Assembly: GCF_000526935.1 (NCBI RefSeq)
Contig: NZ_JAHA01000019.1
Span: forward strand, 744,001-808,000
DNA: 64,000 nucleotides
Reading direction: 5' to 3'
Origin: Butyrivibrio sp. FCS014
Lineage (GTDB): Bacteria > Bacillota > Clostridia > Lachnospirales > Lachnospiraceae
The translations under genes were made by a program, and so were the position numbers. Of this stretch, positions 51,875 to 59,822 are shown piece after piece. Under the pieces are notes generated by a model. It did not search any database and had not been told where the DNA came from. It was given only the letters and a program-made list of their open reading frames with translations. Numbering within the stretch: position 1 is the stretch's first letter; every line of letters begins with the position of its first letter.

Positions 51875-53212
51875 TCAATTTTTTACGATTTCGGTTGAAA
51901 TTTTCTTCTGAGGAAGTCTTATGGTAAGCGTAGTACCCTTCTCATATGCAGAGTCTATGCTTATTCCGTACTCCTCACCAAACTCAAGACGGATTCTCTC
52001 ATTGACGTTGTAAAGGCCGTAGATCTTGCCGGAATCGGGATCCTGGTCCGTAAGTCCCCTTCTGACCTGAGAGAGCCTCTCCTCATCCATACCGATGCCG
52101 TCATCTGTGACTTTTATGATGTAATCGTCTTCTCCAAGCTCACCGGTCACACTGATCTTTCCTCCGCCGCGCCGGTTCTTTATCCCGTGATAAAGAGCAT
52201 TCTCCACCAGGGGCTGAATGGTGATCTTGGGGATCAGATAATTGTGAAGCTCCTGCGGAACATTGATCTCGTAACTTAAAATATCCTGATATCTTATCTG
52301 CTGGATCTCCAGGTAACTTCTTACATGCTGCAATTCCTCACGGATAGTCACCATCTCTTTTCCCTTATTAAGAGAGGTCCTGAAAAACTCCGACAAAGAG
52401 CCCACCATCTTCACGACCTGCTTCTGGTTGCCGGCCTCTGCGGACCATACAATGGCATCAAGGGTGTTGTAGAGGAAGTGCGGGTTTATCTGGGCCTGCA
52501 AAAGCTCAAACTCCGCCTTTCGAAGCTGCTTCTGCTCCGCGGTAACCTGCTCCTCGATGGGGCGGGTGATCCACAGCGGTCCTATCAGAGAAACCACCAC
52601 GATTCCCACAACAATGAAAGCCAGGATTCCCACGGAAATCTTGATGGTGTCCAGGTAGAGCTCACGGCTCCTTATCTGGGCGCTCTGGATCTGGCGGTTC
52701 TCATAGTAAATATATTCGTTGATGGTCTCCTGCAAAAGAGCCGTCACTATCTGGACGTCGTTCTCCCAGATCTGCATGTTGTTCTCATAGCGGTCGTCGT
52801 AGCTTAAGTTTTCCTTGATGTTGTCAATGTACCCCTCAAGGTTGTTGAGGTACTTCTCAGCACTGGCCAGTCTCTTCTTGTTGGCCTCGGTGTCTGTGTA
52901 ATCCTTAAGGCCGTCCACGACTTTCCGGGCATCACTCAAAAGCCCCGGAAGCGCCGATTCCTCCGGAGATACATTTCCCACGATCAACAGGTATGTCTCA
53001 TAGTCAAAGTCGTTTTTGAAATCCAGACTGAATTCCGAGGCCACCACAACGGAGTTGAGCATCTCGTTGTATCTCTCATTGGTGACCCACAGGTTGTAGA
53101 AGGCGTAGACCATGAATACGATGTTGGGCAAAAGAAGTATCAGATAAGAGATTCTGATCTGGGTAGCCAGACGGGATTTATTCTTTTTTCCTATCTCCCG
53201 CTGTGAGTTCAT
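51875..53212 (-). CDS. YesM/LytS-type sensor histidine kinase
   Basis: The 445-residue kinase has a helix at about 20-42, an outside helical domain of about 145 residues, a second helix at about 190-212, and a His_kinase plus HATPase_c module. The phosphorylated histidine is in QINPHFLYNTLD (H245), the N box in PLVENALYHGIKNR, and the G box in DDGIGMDEERL. It lacks a cytoplasmic PAS domain. Its start overlaps the stop of the response-regulator gene by 4 bp (ATGA). Such pairs sense extracellular sugars, often through a binding protein, and switch on the neighbouring ABC importer. Confidence 0.95.
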   Translation of the reverse strand: MNSQREIGKKNKSRLATQIRISYLILLLPNIVFMVYAFYNLWVTNERYNEMLNSVVVASEFSLDFKNDFDYETYLLIVGNVSPEESALPGLLSDARKVVDGLKDYTDTEANKKRLASAEKYLNNLEGYIDNIKENLSYDDRYENNMQIWENDVQIVTALLQETINEYIYYENRQIQSAQIRSRELYLDTIKISVGILAFIVVGIVVVSLIGPLWITRPIEEQVTAEQKQLRKAEFELLQAQINPHFLYNTLDAIVWSAEAGNQKQVVKMVGSLSEFFRTSLNKGKEMVTIREELQHVRSYLEIQQIRYQDILSYEINVPQELHNYLIPKITIQPLVENALYHGIKNRRGGGKISVTGELGEDDYIIKVTDDGIGMDEERLSQVRRGLTDQDPDSGKIYGLYNVNERIRLEFGEEYGISIDSAYEKGTTLTIRLPQKKISTEIVKN

Positions 53213-54828
53213 TCAGTGCCCTCCCCGGCTGAGCCGGCTCTGTACTGGGTTGTGGTCATGCCCTGTGTCTTTTTGAAAAGGTATGAGAAATAGTGGGGAT
53301 CCTTGTAACCCACCAGCATTCCTATCTCATTGCTCTTCTTGGAGGTGGTAAGAAGCAGCTCTTTTGCCTTATCCAGCCTGTAGTCCGTAAGATACTTGAT
53401 AAAGGTCTGCCCCGTAGCCTGCCTGAATACTGCACTGAGGTGATTGGGCGAGAAATTAACATGAGCCGCAAGGGTATTAAGCGACAGCTCCTCTTCGCTG
53501 TAATGGGCATCAATGTAGGCCATGACCTGAGATACCACATCACGATACCTGCCTTTTGAATTCTCCTGACGAAGATCCAATGCTGTGCTGATAAGGTCCA
53601 CCAGATAGTCATAGGTATTCTTCTCGTCCGCAAGGAGCTCCGCTGCAGGGATTCTGGCCTGGGTGTCCGCTCTTGAGAGCCCCAGGTCATTCTCTATAAA
53701 GTCTGCCACGCAGAAATATATGTCCATTGAAATGTACTGCCGAAGCATAGTGGATCTGATGGCATTTTTGCCCATTCCTTCCAGAAACTCATCAAGGAAA
53801 AACTCCACCTCAGAGGGCTCGCCTCTTCTAAGGAACTCTTTTACCAGCCTTCTGTCTATGTGCCTTGGGTCAATCTCCGAAAGGATAACGTTCTCCTTCT
53901 GGGAATGAAGTCCCTCCTCGGAACCAAAGAGAAAATCGCTGTCCGAAGACAGATACTGGTGAGCAAATGCCCTGCTGGCCCACTCAAAGGACGTGGGAAT
54001 ATCGGTTATTCTCTCTACGCTCTGGCCAACGCCTCCGAAATACCTTATATTGGGATATTCGGAAAAGAGCTGTTTCAGTTCCTCTATGCAGCTCTTGATA
54101 TTGTCAGCTACGGCCACTTCACCGTCGCCCTTGAAAAGGATGGCATTGCCCTCAAGGTTGAGCTCAAAAATCTCTGCCCCGTGCTTTGCTGCGATGTCTG
54201 CAATTCCTTCCTGTACCTTAAGAACACTGCCCGAAAATTCGTCGGCTTCATGCTTTAAGGACCAGACTTTCAGGATCACTATGTTGTAGCAAAGAGCTGA
54301 AAGGTCAACCGACAGCTCTTTTCCCTTCTCCAGAAGGTAAGGAAGGGTCCTGTCTCCGGTGACTAGGCTCTGAAAGAAATCCTGCCTCTCAAGCTCCGTG
54401 CGCTCCTTCATGTCTTCACGGTACTTGCGGGCAATCTCCTGCTCCTGCTTCCTCTCTTCGATTCTCCTTGCAACAACGCCGATTTCCTTAAGAAGGCTGT
54501 CGCCGCTGATGGGTTTGGAAAGATAGGACGCCACACCGATCTTGATGGCCTCCTTTGCATATTCAAAATCCTCATACCCGGTGAGGAGTATTATTTCGAT
54601 TTCCGGAAATTCTGCCTTGATCATGCGGCTCAGAGTAAGCCCATCCATAAAAGGCATCTTGATGTCAGTGATCACGATATCCGGCATTTCCTTTCGGATC
54701 ATGGAATAAGCCAGTTCCCCGTCTCCCGCTTCGCCGCAGAAGTTGTAGCCGTGAGCACTCCAGTCGATATTATTCTTGATTCCCTCGCGAACGACAAATT
54801 CGTCCTCCGCCAAAAAAACTTTAAGCAT
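53209..54828 (-). CDS. YesN-type response regulator with AraC DNA-binding domain
   Basis: The 539-residue protein has an N-terminal receiver domain (phosphoacceptor D55 in DIVITDIKMPFMDG; acidic pair EDE at 8-10; K near SYLSKPIS), a long middle part (about 130-420) of the YesN type, and a C-terminal AraC helix-turn-helix pair (LSLNTLAAHVNFSPNHLSAV; SNEIGMLVGYKDPHYFSYLF). With the kinase it forms a two-component system, and the ytf-type operon directly downstream is the likely target. The ATG at 54828 has only GGGG close by, so initiation may be weak. Confidence 0.95.
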   Translation of the reverse strand: MLKVFLAEDEFVVREGIKNNIDWSAHGYNFCGEAGDGELAYSMIRKEMPDIVITDIKMPFMDGLTLSRMIKAEFPEIEIILLTGYEDFEYAKEAIKIGVASYLSKPISGDSLLKEIGVVARRIEERKQEQEIARKYREDMKERTELERQDFFQSLVTGDRTLPYLLEKGKELSVDLSALCYNIVILKVWSLKHEADEFSGSVLKVQEGIADIAAKHGAEIFELNLEGNAILFKGDGEVAVADNIKSCIEELKQLFSEYPNIRYFGGVGQSVERITDIPTSFEWASRAFAHQYLSSDSDFLFGSEEGLHSQKENVILSEIDPRHIDRRLVKEFLRRGEPSEVEFFLDEFLEGMGKNAIRSTMLRQYISMDIYFCVADFIENDLGLSRADTQARIPAAELLADEKNTYDYLVDLISTALDLRQENSKGRYRDVVSQVMAYIDAHYSEEELSLNTLAAHVNFSPNHLSAVFRQATGQTFIKYLTDYRLDKAKELLLTTSKKSNEIGMLVGYKDPHYFSYLFKKTQGMTTTQYRAGSAGEGTE

Positions 54829-54972
54829 AACCCCAAATTACCTTTTCCCTTATAATCTCCAACCCGTTATCGTGATATATGTCTGCGTCTCAGGTCCAGC
54901 CCTCCGCCCTCAGGTGCGCTCCTTATCCCTGCTGCTCTTCCGCGCTTTATCCGCGTCTGTTCCTGCTATACT

Positions 54973-55530
54973 TTATACGCGGCCATCGCCTCGGCTGTTC
55001 TTCCTGCTGTTGGACAGCGGCCGGAAGATAGTCATGCGGCCTGTCCAGCCAACGATTCTTGTGATTATCACTCCCAGAATTACTCCGCAGCTGTCGATGA
55101 TCACATCTTTTTTGCCGGGAGACCTTCCCGCCACAAAGGACTGATGGTATTCATCAAGACAGGCGTACGCTATGCAGAAACTTCCTGCCGTTATTACCAG
55201 CATAAATCCCCGTACTCCGTACACGTAGAGAGGAAATGCCACGCTCACCGCCAGCAGAAAGTACTCCGTAAAGTGTGCTGCTTTTCTGATGTAAAATTGC
55301 CCATGCTCCGACATCTGTGCTATTCTCTCCGGGGACCAGCCTCTGTCAAAGGTGTCGTTGGCGATACTGAGCACCTTCACGCCGACGTCGTAACTAAGCT
55401 GGCTGCTCTCCCCCGCCTCCTGGGCCGAAAACATGAATATGGCATACATCATGATCAGCGCAGGAAGGAATGACATGGGCTTAAGCACAAACCGAAGTGT
55501 CTGTTTAATATATTCCAAAAAGTATTTCAT
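54973..55530 (-). CDS. VanZ-like membrane protein
   Basis: The 185-residue protein has four hydrophobic segments and the VanZ signature: RKAAHFTEYFLLA, then DEYHQSFVAGRSPGKKDVII followed by DSCGVILG. VanZ-like proteins are widespread and mostly of unknown function; VanZ itself gives low-level teicoplanin resistance, but resistance cannot be inferred here. The C terminus is basic. It has a weak ribosome site (GGAAGATACATAATT). It lies between the two-component genes and a HAD gene in the same direction. Confidence 0.88.
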   Translation of the reverse strand: MKYFLEYIKQTLRFVLKPMSFLPALIMMYAIFMFSAQEAGESSQLSYDVGVKVLSIANDTFDRGWSPERIAQMSEHGQFYIRKAAHFTEYFLLAVSVAFPLYVYGVRGFMLVITAGSFCIAYACLDEYHQSFVAGRSPGKKDVIIDSCGVILGVIITRIVGWTGRMTIFRPLSNSRKNSRGDGRV

Positions 55531-55568
55531 AATTATGTATCTTCCGCAGTCTTCTTAAATATCCATGA

Positions 55569-55620
55569 TATTCTTAAAAGCCCTCGGTATTCTTAAAAAT
55601 CCTCGGTATTCTTAAATGTC
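55569..55620. repeat. 19-bp tandem repeat, about 2.7 copies
   Basis: The unit is TATTCTTAAAA-N2-CCTCGG: 55569-55587, 55588-55606 and a partial copy from 55607. It fills the gap between the HAD gene and the VanZ-like gene. Confidence 0.8.
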
Positions 55621-55650
55621 CACGTTCTGCTCACCCCTGCGCGAACACAT

Positions 55651-56487
55651 TCAGGCATTCATGCTCTCAAAGACTTCGGTAAAATCTCCATTCTGAACCA
55701 ATATGCCCTTAACGCCACAGCGCCGGGCAATTTCCATATCGCTTTTAATTTCGTTTCCTATCATAACACATTTTGTCTTATCAAGACCGTGTTTGTCCAG
55801 GAGCATCTGAAGGTAGCGCGGCTCCGGCTTCATGATAAGCTTGTCCGAAGAAATGAAAATATCGTCAAAGAAATGTGCAAGCCTGCAGGTGCCTATCTCC
55901 CTCTTTGTATAGGCACGCTGCGCGTTGGAAAGAAGGTAGACTTTTTTGCCATTTTCCTTGAGAGTTTTAAGCAGTCTGTGGGTATCAGGATAGTTACACA
56001 TGTGGTAGGTGGAAGTCCTCCTGAAGAAAGTGCACAGCCTTGCGATGTGCTCCGGTGCCCTGTCGACAGGTTGATTGATCCCGAATAGGTGCTGGCGATG
56101 AGGGTAAGTGAATTTACTTACTGAACTGCCGGTTTTCTCTGCCGAGAGGCTATTTGAAGCGGTTGCGCGGCCACGGGCTTTTTTTGCATTGCTACCGGCG
56201 CTTTCAGGCGTGGCGGTGTTCCACAGCTTGCGCAGGATGTCGTCCCATACCCAGGAGATGCGGATCTCGGGGTAGTCGGACTTTGTGATTTCTTTTAATT
56301 CCTCCACGTATCCGGCGTAGGTTTGTGTATAGAGTTTGTAGAGCTCATCGCTTTTTATTCTTATATTGAAGTTATCTTTGAGGTACCGGCTCATCTGCTT
56401 CCACAGCTTTGGTTCATGCTCCTCTGTGTGGACATCGATGAGGGTTCCGTAAAGGTCAAAGATGTAATTGTCGTATTGATGATTCAT
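55651..56487 (-). CDS. HAD-superfamily hydrolase with a variable insertion
   Basis: The 278-residue protein starts MNHQYDNYIFDLYGTLIDVH, with HAD motif I (FDLYGTL). Motif II is YLLSNAQ, the lysine of motif III is in IMKPEPRYL, and motif IV is MIGNEIKSDM. This is a small helical-cap HAD, as in haloacid dehalogenases and pyrophosphatase-like phosphatases. Residues about 90-148 form a low-complexity stretch rich in A, S, K, R and T, followed by HRQHLFGINQPVDRAPEH, which interrupts the cap and is not part of the usual family length. The ATG follows AAGGGAAGATCC. Substrate unknown. Confidence 0.87.
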   Translation of the reverse strand: MNHQYDNYIFDLYGTLIDVHTEEHEPKLWKQMSRYLKDNFNIRIKSDELYKLYTQTYAGYVEELKEITKSDYPEIRISWVWDDILRKLWNTATPESAGSNAKKARGRATASNSLSAEKTGSSVSKFTYPHRQHLFGINQPVDRAPEHIARLCTFFRRTSTYHMCNYPDTHRLLKTLKENGKKVYLLSNAQRAYTKREIGTCRLAHFFDDIFISSDKLIMKPEPRYLQMLLDKHGLDKTKCVMIGNEIKSDMEIARRCGVKGILVQNGDFTEVFESMNA

Positions 56488-56555
56488 GGATCTTCCCTTT
56501 TCAGTTGGCTATATATTCTTTATTTCTTTTCTCCGGAGAGCTATCCCCATGACAG

Positions 56556-56647
56556 TTTTCGCTATTTTTTGAGGTGAGTCTAAAATCTAGCGAAAAAAGG
56601 CATTTTTTCTCGCTAGATTTAGAGGTGATGCCCAAATCTAGCGAAAA
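56556..56647. repeat. Two tandem palindromic elements of about 45 bp
   Basis: Each unit is a hairpin whose arms read TCGCTA...TAGCGA and whose loop holds GAGGTGA. Unit 1 (56556-56597) has a 9-bp stem TTTTCGCTA/TAGCGAAAA. Unit 2 (56603-56647) has an 11-bp stem TCGCTAGATTT/AAATCTAGCGA. The units also pair with each other (56583-56593 with 56610-56620). The element lies in the spacer between the amylase 3' end and the HAD gene. Confidence 0.75.
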
Positions 56648-56748
56648 TCACTTGAAGTGTGTCGCATGAAGACTATTACTCGAGGTGCTTCACTCGAAGG
56701 CCATCTTTCTAAGACGGCCATTGCCTGAGGGCCACCGCATGAAGCCTA

Positions 56749-58677
56749 TCACTTAAGCACCACGATTCCGTAGGCGGGAATGGTGATCACCTGATTCTCT
56801 ATAGAAGCGCATGAATCAGAGGTCATGAGCTGATAGTCGATGGCGCCAAACTGAGCGCATCTTTCATCTGCAGAGATATCAATGGTCTGCTCTTCGCCTG
56901 AGGTATTGATGATCACAAGAAGCTGCAGCGGCCCGAAAGCTGAAATGTCTAAAGCAGATGCATCAGAAGTGTTTACAGCATCTCCCCCTGCTTCATTTCC
57001 GGTCTCAGCATCGTTTCCGCCATCAGCGCCTCCGGCCTCAGCGCCGTTTCCAACACCAGTGCTGCCGGCCTCTGCCAGGAATTTCGCAGCCTCTTCCTCC
57101 GATACGCTTCTTAGCATCACACACAGCTCTTTTCCCGAGAGGTCTTCCAATTCCTTGGTGGTGCCGCGGGCGATAACGGGATACATGTTTCTAAGCTTGA
57201 TTGCTGACTTAAAGTAATTATAGATGGAAGCGGGATCTTCCTGCTGCTCATCAAGGGCGGGATATTTCATGGAGAAGCTGTCCATAGCCGTGGGGCCCTT
57301 GCACATGCCTTCGGCCTTCGGGTCGGAGGTCCACTGCATGGGAGCTCGTTTATTCTCGTCCTTGCCTGAGCCCTTCATGCCAAGCTCCTCGCCGTAGTAT
57401 ACAAAGGCGTTGCCACTCATGAGAAGGTTCAGGGCGCCGGCCAGCTTAATCTTGTCCTCGGTGCCTTTTCCGGTGAAATACCCGGCGGACCTGGCCATGT
57501 CATGGTTGGTGTAAAAAGGCGCATCAACGGCGTCTTCATTTATCTGGGAAAGAGTATGCTCGGTGACCATGAGGGAGGTTCCGAATTTCTCGGCGGGGGT
57601 AGTGCCTCTCGCAAGGCCTGCTATAAGCCCCTCACTTCCTGCATAGTCGAAGTCAAAAAAGCTGTCGACGCCGCTCTTGTAATACTTGGTGTATGTAGCT
57701 GAACTTGTCCAGGCTTCCCCGACGATGTAGACAGAAGGATTCAGCTCTTTTGCCGTGTCATTGATCCAGGTAAGGAATTCGGTGTTCTTGAGGTCCTCGC
57801 CGGTGTAGTAGGAAGTCACTGCATCAAGTCTGAAACCGTCAACTCCCCGATCAATCCAGAACTTAAGCACATCCTTAAGCTCCGCCCTTACAGAATCGCT
57901 GTCGAGGTTAAGATCCGGCATTCCCGACCAGAAGCGGGCTTCGTAGAAGTAAGCGGTGCCGGGAAGGGGCTCGTAGCCGTCCTTCTTCTCCGTGTCAAAG
58001 CTGTAATAATTGATGAACGGACACTGCTCCGCTGCCTCATCAAAGGTCAGCTCGGAATGATTCCTGAGAAATTCCGAAGCCTCGGTAAACCAGGGATGCT
58101 CTACGGATGTATGGTTGAAAACAGTGTCGATGATGACATTGACGCCTCTTTCGTGGCAGGCACTAATCAGGTTATCGAAATCCTCCAAAGTGCCATACTC
58201 AGGATCAATGTCCTTATAGTCTATAACGTCATACTTGTGATAAGTGGGGGATGGTGAAATGGGCATAAGCCAGATCTCGTTGCAGCCAAGGTCCGTGTCG
58301 GTGCTGTTATCCCCATCGTTGATGTAATCAAGCTTCTGTGTAAGTCCCTTCAGGTCGCCAATCCCATCCTTGTCGCTGTCGTAAAAAGAGTATACGAACA
58401 CCTCATAGGTAGTGCGATATTTGTCATCAAGGATGTTGAGGGAAGGCGCGGCGTTCTTCTGCGCTGTCGAGCCATTTTGCGCGTTTTCCTGGACCGACAG
58501 GCCGCTCTGCGCATTTTCACTGTTCTCCTGCCCGGAGCCTGAAGAGACGGTGCCATCTATCTCCGGATTCTGCGTTGCCGCCTTCCCGCATCCTGCAATT
58601 AAGGTTGATGCGATCATCACTGATAAAAGTGCTGCCGATATTTCTTTTCTCAAAGTCTTGTCCCCGCTCTCTTTCAT
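56749..58677 (-). CDS. Alpha-amylase family (GH13) lipoprotein
   Basis: The 642-residue protein has a signal peptide ending in the lipobox LIAGC (C30) and a G/S/N/Q-rich linker to about residue 78, so it should be anchored outside the membrane. The barrel motifs are DTVFNHT, GFRLDAVTSY (nucleophile D285), VGEAW (acid E321) and TNHD (D393). DSDKDGIGDLKG (101-112) is a calcium-site-like motif usual in this group. It should cut alpha-1,4-glucans outside the cell. An insert rich in A, G, N, E and D lies near 553-600, in the C-terminal domain. The first ATG lacks a ribosome site; a TTG at codon 9, after GGGGACAAGACT, is a plausible alternative start. Confidence 0.92.
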   Translation of the reverse strand: MKESGDKTLRKEISAALLSVMIASTLIAGCGKAATQNPEIDGTVSSGSGQENSENAQSGLSVQENAQNGSTAQKNAAPSLNILDDKYRTTYEVFVYSFYDSDKDGIGDLKGLTQKLDYINDGDNSTDTDLGCNEIWLMPISPSPTYHKYDVIDYKDIDPEYGTLEDFDNLISACHERGVNVIIDTVFNHTSVEHPWFTEASEFLRNHSELTFDEAAEQCPFINYYSFDTEKKDGYEPLPGTAYFYEARFWSGMPDLNLDSDSVRAELKDVLKFWIDRGVDGFRLDAVTSYYTGEDLKNTEFLTWINDTAKELNPSVYIVGEAWTSSATYTKYYKSGVDSFFDFDYAGSEGLIAGLARGTTPAEKFGTSLMVTEHTLSQINEDAVDAPFYTNHDMARSAGYFTGKGTEDKIKLAGALNLLMSGNAFVYYGEELGMKGSGKDENKRAPMQWTSDPKAEGMCKGPTAMDSFSMKYPALDEQQEDPASIYNYFKSAIKLRNMYPVIARGTTKELEDLSGKELCVMLRSVSEEEAAKFLAEAGSTGVGNGAEAGGADGGNDAETGNEAGGDAVNTSDASALDISAFGPLQLLVIINTSGEEQTIDISADERCAQFGAIDYQLMTSDSCASIENQVITIPAYGIVVLK

Positions 58678-58695
58678 ACTGTTTGCGTCACTATG

Positions 58696-58724
58696 ATTAT
58701 AGCGTTATTTATGTGGTTTGTGAC
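58696..58724 (-). promoter_or_regulatory. Promoter of the amylase gene
   Basis: Minus-strand GTCACA and consensus TATAAT have a 17-bp spacer. The -10 is about 20 bp from the first ATG of the gene. Confidence 0.55.
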
Positions 58725-58806
58725 GGTTCTATTTGCAAAAAAGGCATTTATTCGACACCGCCTGGCGCATAAAAAGCGGAGCACACCAAATCATCGCGCA
58801 CAAAAA

Positions 58807-58833
58807 CGGCGCGCACCCTGCCGGTGCACGCCG
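58807..58833 (-). terminator. Terminator of the 102-residue gene
   Basis: An 11-bp GC-rich stem with one G-U pair and a 5-nt loop is followed on the minus strand by TTTTT. Confidence 0.88.
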
Positions 58834-58887
58834 CGTATCGCAATCTTGCTTATTAACGACAACTTCTGCCAAATCCGCATCCTGAAA

Positions 58888-59196
58888 TCAGCTATTGCTG
58901 CGATCCTCTTTCATGGTCTCCTGGCCGCTGTCGCGGATCATCTTGATGCCCTCAATGGCTACCTGATAGATCATGGCCATCTCCCGGGAGGCAGGATCTG
59001 TGTAGCTGCATTTTGATTTAAGGGTTTTGAAGTACTGCTCCGCCTTCTCGATTACAGGCTTAGTGATCATGATGCCGTCGCAGTAAAGTGTTCCCGTCTG
59101 GGCATCGTACCTTGACTCTGTGTACTTGGTCTGCGCAAAATCGCCGGCTCCCATCTTAGCCGCAAGCTGATTGATCAAATCTCCTCTGTCTGCCAT
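58888..59196 (-). CDS. Hypothetical protein (102 aa)
   Basis: The ATG at 59196 has GAGGTGG upstream; longer frames lack a ribosome site. The protein begins MADRGDLINQLAAKMGAGDF, is soluble and charged, contains DAQTGTLYCDGIMITKPVIE, and ends in a helix-rich region with MAMIYQVAIEGIKMIRDSG. No known motif is visible. It has its own promoter (59250-59278) and terminator (58807-58833), so it is probably a real single gene. Function unknown. Confidence 0.65.
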   Translation of the reverse strand: MADRGDLINQLAAKMGAGDFAQTKYTESRYDAQTGTLYCDGIMITKPVIEKAEQYFKTLKSKCSYTDPASREMAMIYQVAIEGIKMIRDSGQETMKEDRSNS

Positions 59197-59249
59197 AATC
59201 CGCCACCTCTTCGCCATAGTAATAGATCCACTTAATGGACTCATATATT

Positions 59250-59278
59250 ATTATAACAATTCTTATGACAGATTTCAT
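59250..59278 (-). promoter_or_regulatory. Promoter of the 102-residue gene
   Basis: Minus-strand ATGAAA and consensus TATAAT have a 17-bp spacer, about 54 bp upstream of the start codon. Confidence 0.5.
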
Positions 59279-59312
59279 GATTTTTTCTCAGCTCACAGAG
59301 TCCGCTTTTTTC

Positions 59313-59645
59313 TCACAAAAGTTTCCCGATGTGGGGCCCGTCATACTCAATATCCAGCTCTTTTAATGCCTTCCACAAAGTCACATAATTGCTGGCGATC
59401 ACCGGCCTGTGAAATGACTTCTCCGCAATATCTATCTGATCGATTATCCCGAGCCCGGTACAGCTCATGAATATCACATCAGTATCCTCTGTCACTGCCT
59501 CTTTTGCCAACTTATGAAGCTGATCGTAAGTGATATAGGAAATGGTGTGAACCGCCTCATCAGCGTATTCTTCGGCGCGGACATCACCACTGAGACTGCC
59601 GATCTTCTTGAGATTGTAAGCCAGGTTAACGAGAAGATCCAGATG
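59313..59645 (-). pseudogene. 3' remnant of an Asp/Glu racemase or maleate isomerase family gene
   Basis: The frame reads from just after a TAG at 59646-59648 to a TGA at 59313. It gives about 110 residues, including LKKIGSLSGDVRAEEYADEA, then YITYDQLHKLAKEAV, DTDVIFMSCTGLGIIDQI and RPVIASNYVTLWKALKEL. The CTGL motif holds the second catalytic cysteine of this family, so only the C-terminal half is present and the N-terminal cysteine half is missing. There is no start codon with a ribosome site at the break. It is best read as a truncated, non-functional gene. Confidence 0.7.
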
Positions 59646-59747
59646 CTAGCTACTTCGGCAAAAGACATATCGTCCTCCACGGAAACTCTTGCAGACACCA
59701 TGGAGAAGGTAAGAGATGAAGTAGAAAATCTGGCAAACAGAGGATAA
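59640..59747 (+). pseudogene. Possible remnant of a chemoreceptor-like coiled coil
   Basis: On the plus strand the last part of an open frame reads LATSAKDISSSTETLADTME then KVRDEVENLANRG and stops. This heptad-rich pattern resembles the C-terminal helix of a chemoreceptor or similar coiled coil. It begins where the racemase remnant on the other strand breaks off, which suggests a junction between two decayed genes. The upstream part of the frame is the shadow of the racemase. Low confidence. Confidence 0.35.
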
Positions 59748-59764
59748 TTTAATACGACCACTTC

Positions 59765-59799
59765 AAAGGGGACGATTCACTCACGGAATCGTCCCCTTT
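59765..59799. terminator. Bidirectional terminator of the MgtC operon
   Basis: AAAGGGGACGATTC pairs with 59786-59799 in a perfect 14-bp stem with a 7-nt loop. A run of T follows on the plus side and the A/T-bounded stem serves the minus strand, 23 bp after the MgtC stop. Confidence 0.9.
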
Positions 59800-59822
59800 T
59801 ATCTTTGTTACATTTATTTGTC

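Noticed and set aside
54973-55530. Vancomycin resistance cluster
   Set aside because: VanZ-like proteins are common alone, and no vanHAX-type genes are present.
55569-55620. CRISPR array
   Set aside because: The units are directly adjacent with no spacers between them.
56556-56647. CRISPR-like repeats
   Set aside because: There are only two units, each itself a palindrome, with no spacer regularity and no cas genes nearby.
59492-59761. Minus-strand 89-residue frame
   Set aside because: Serine-rich shadow frame with no ribosome site; it is antisense to the coiled-coil remnant and partly overlaps the racemase remnant.
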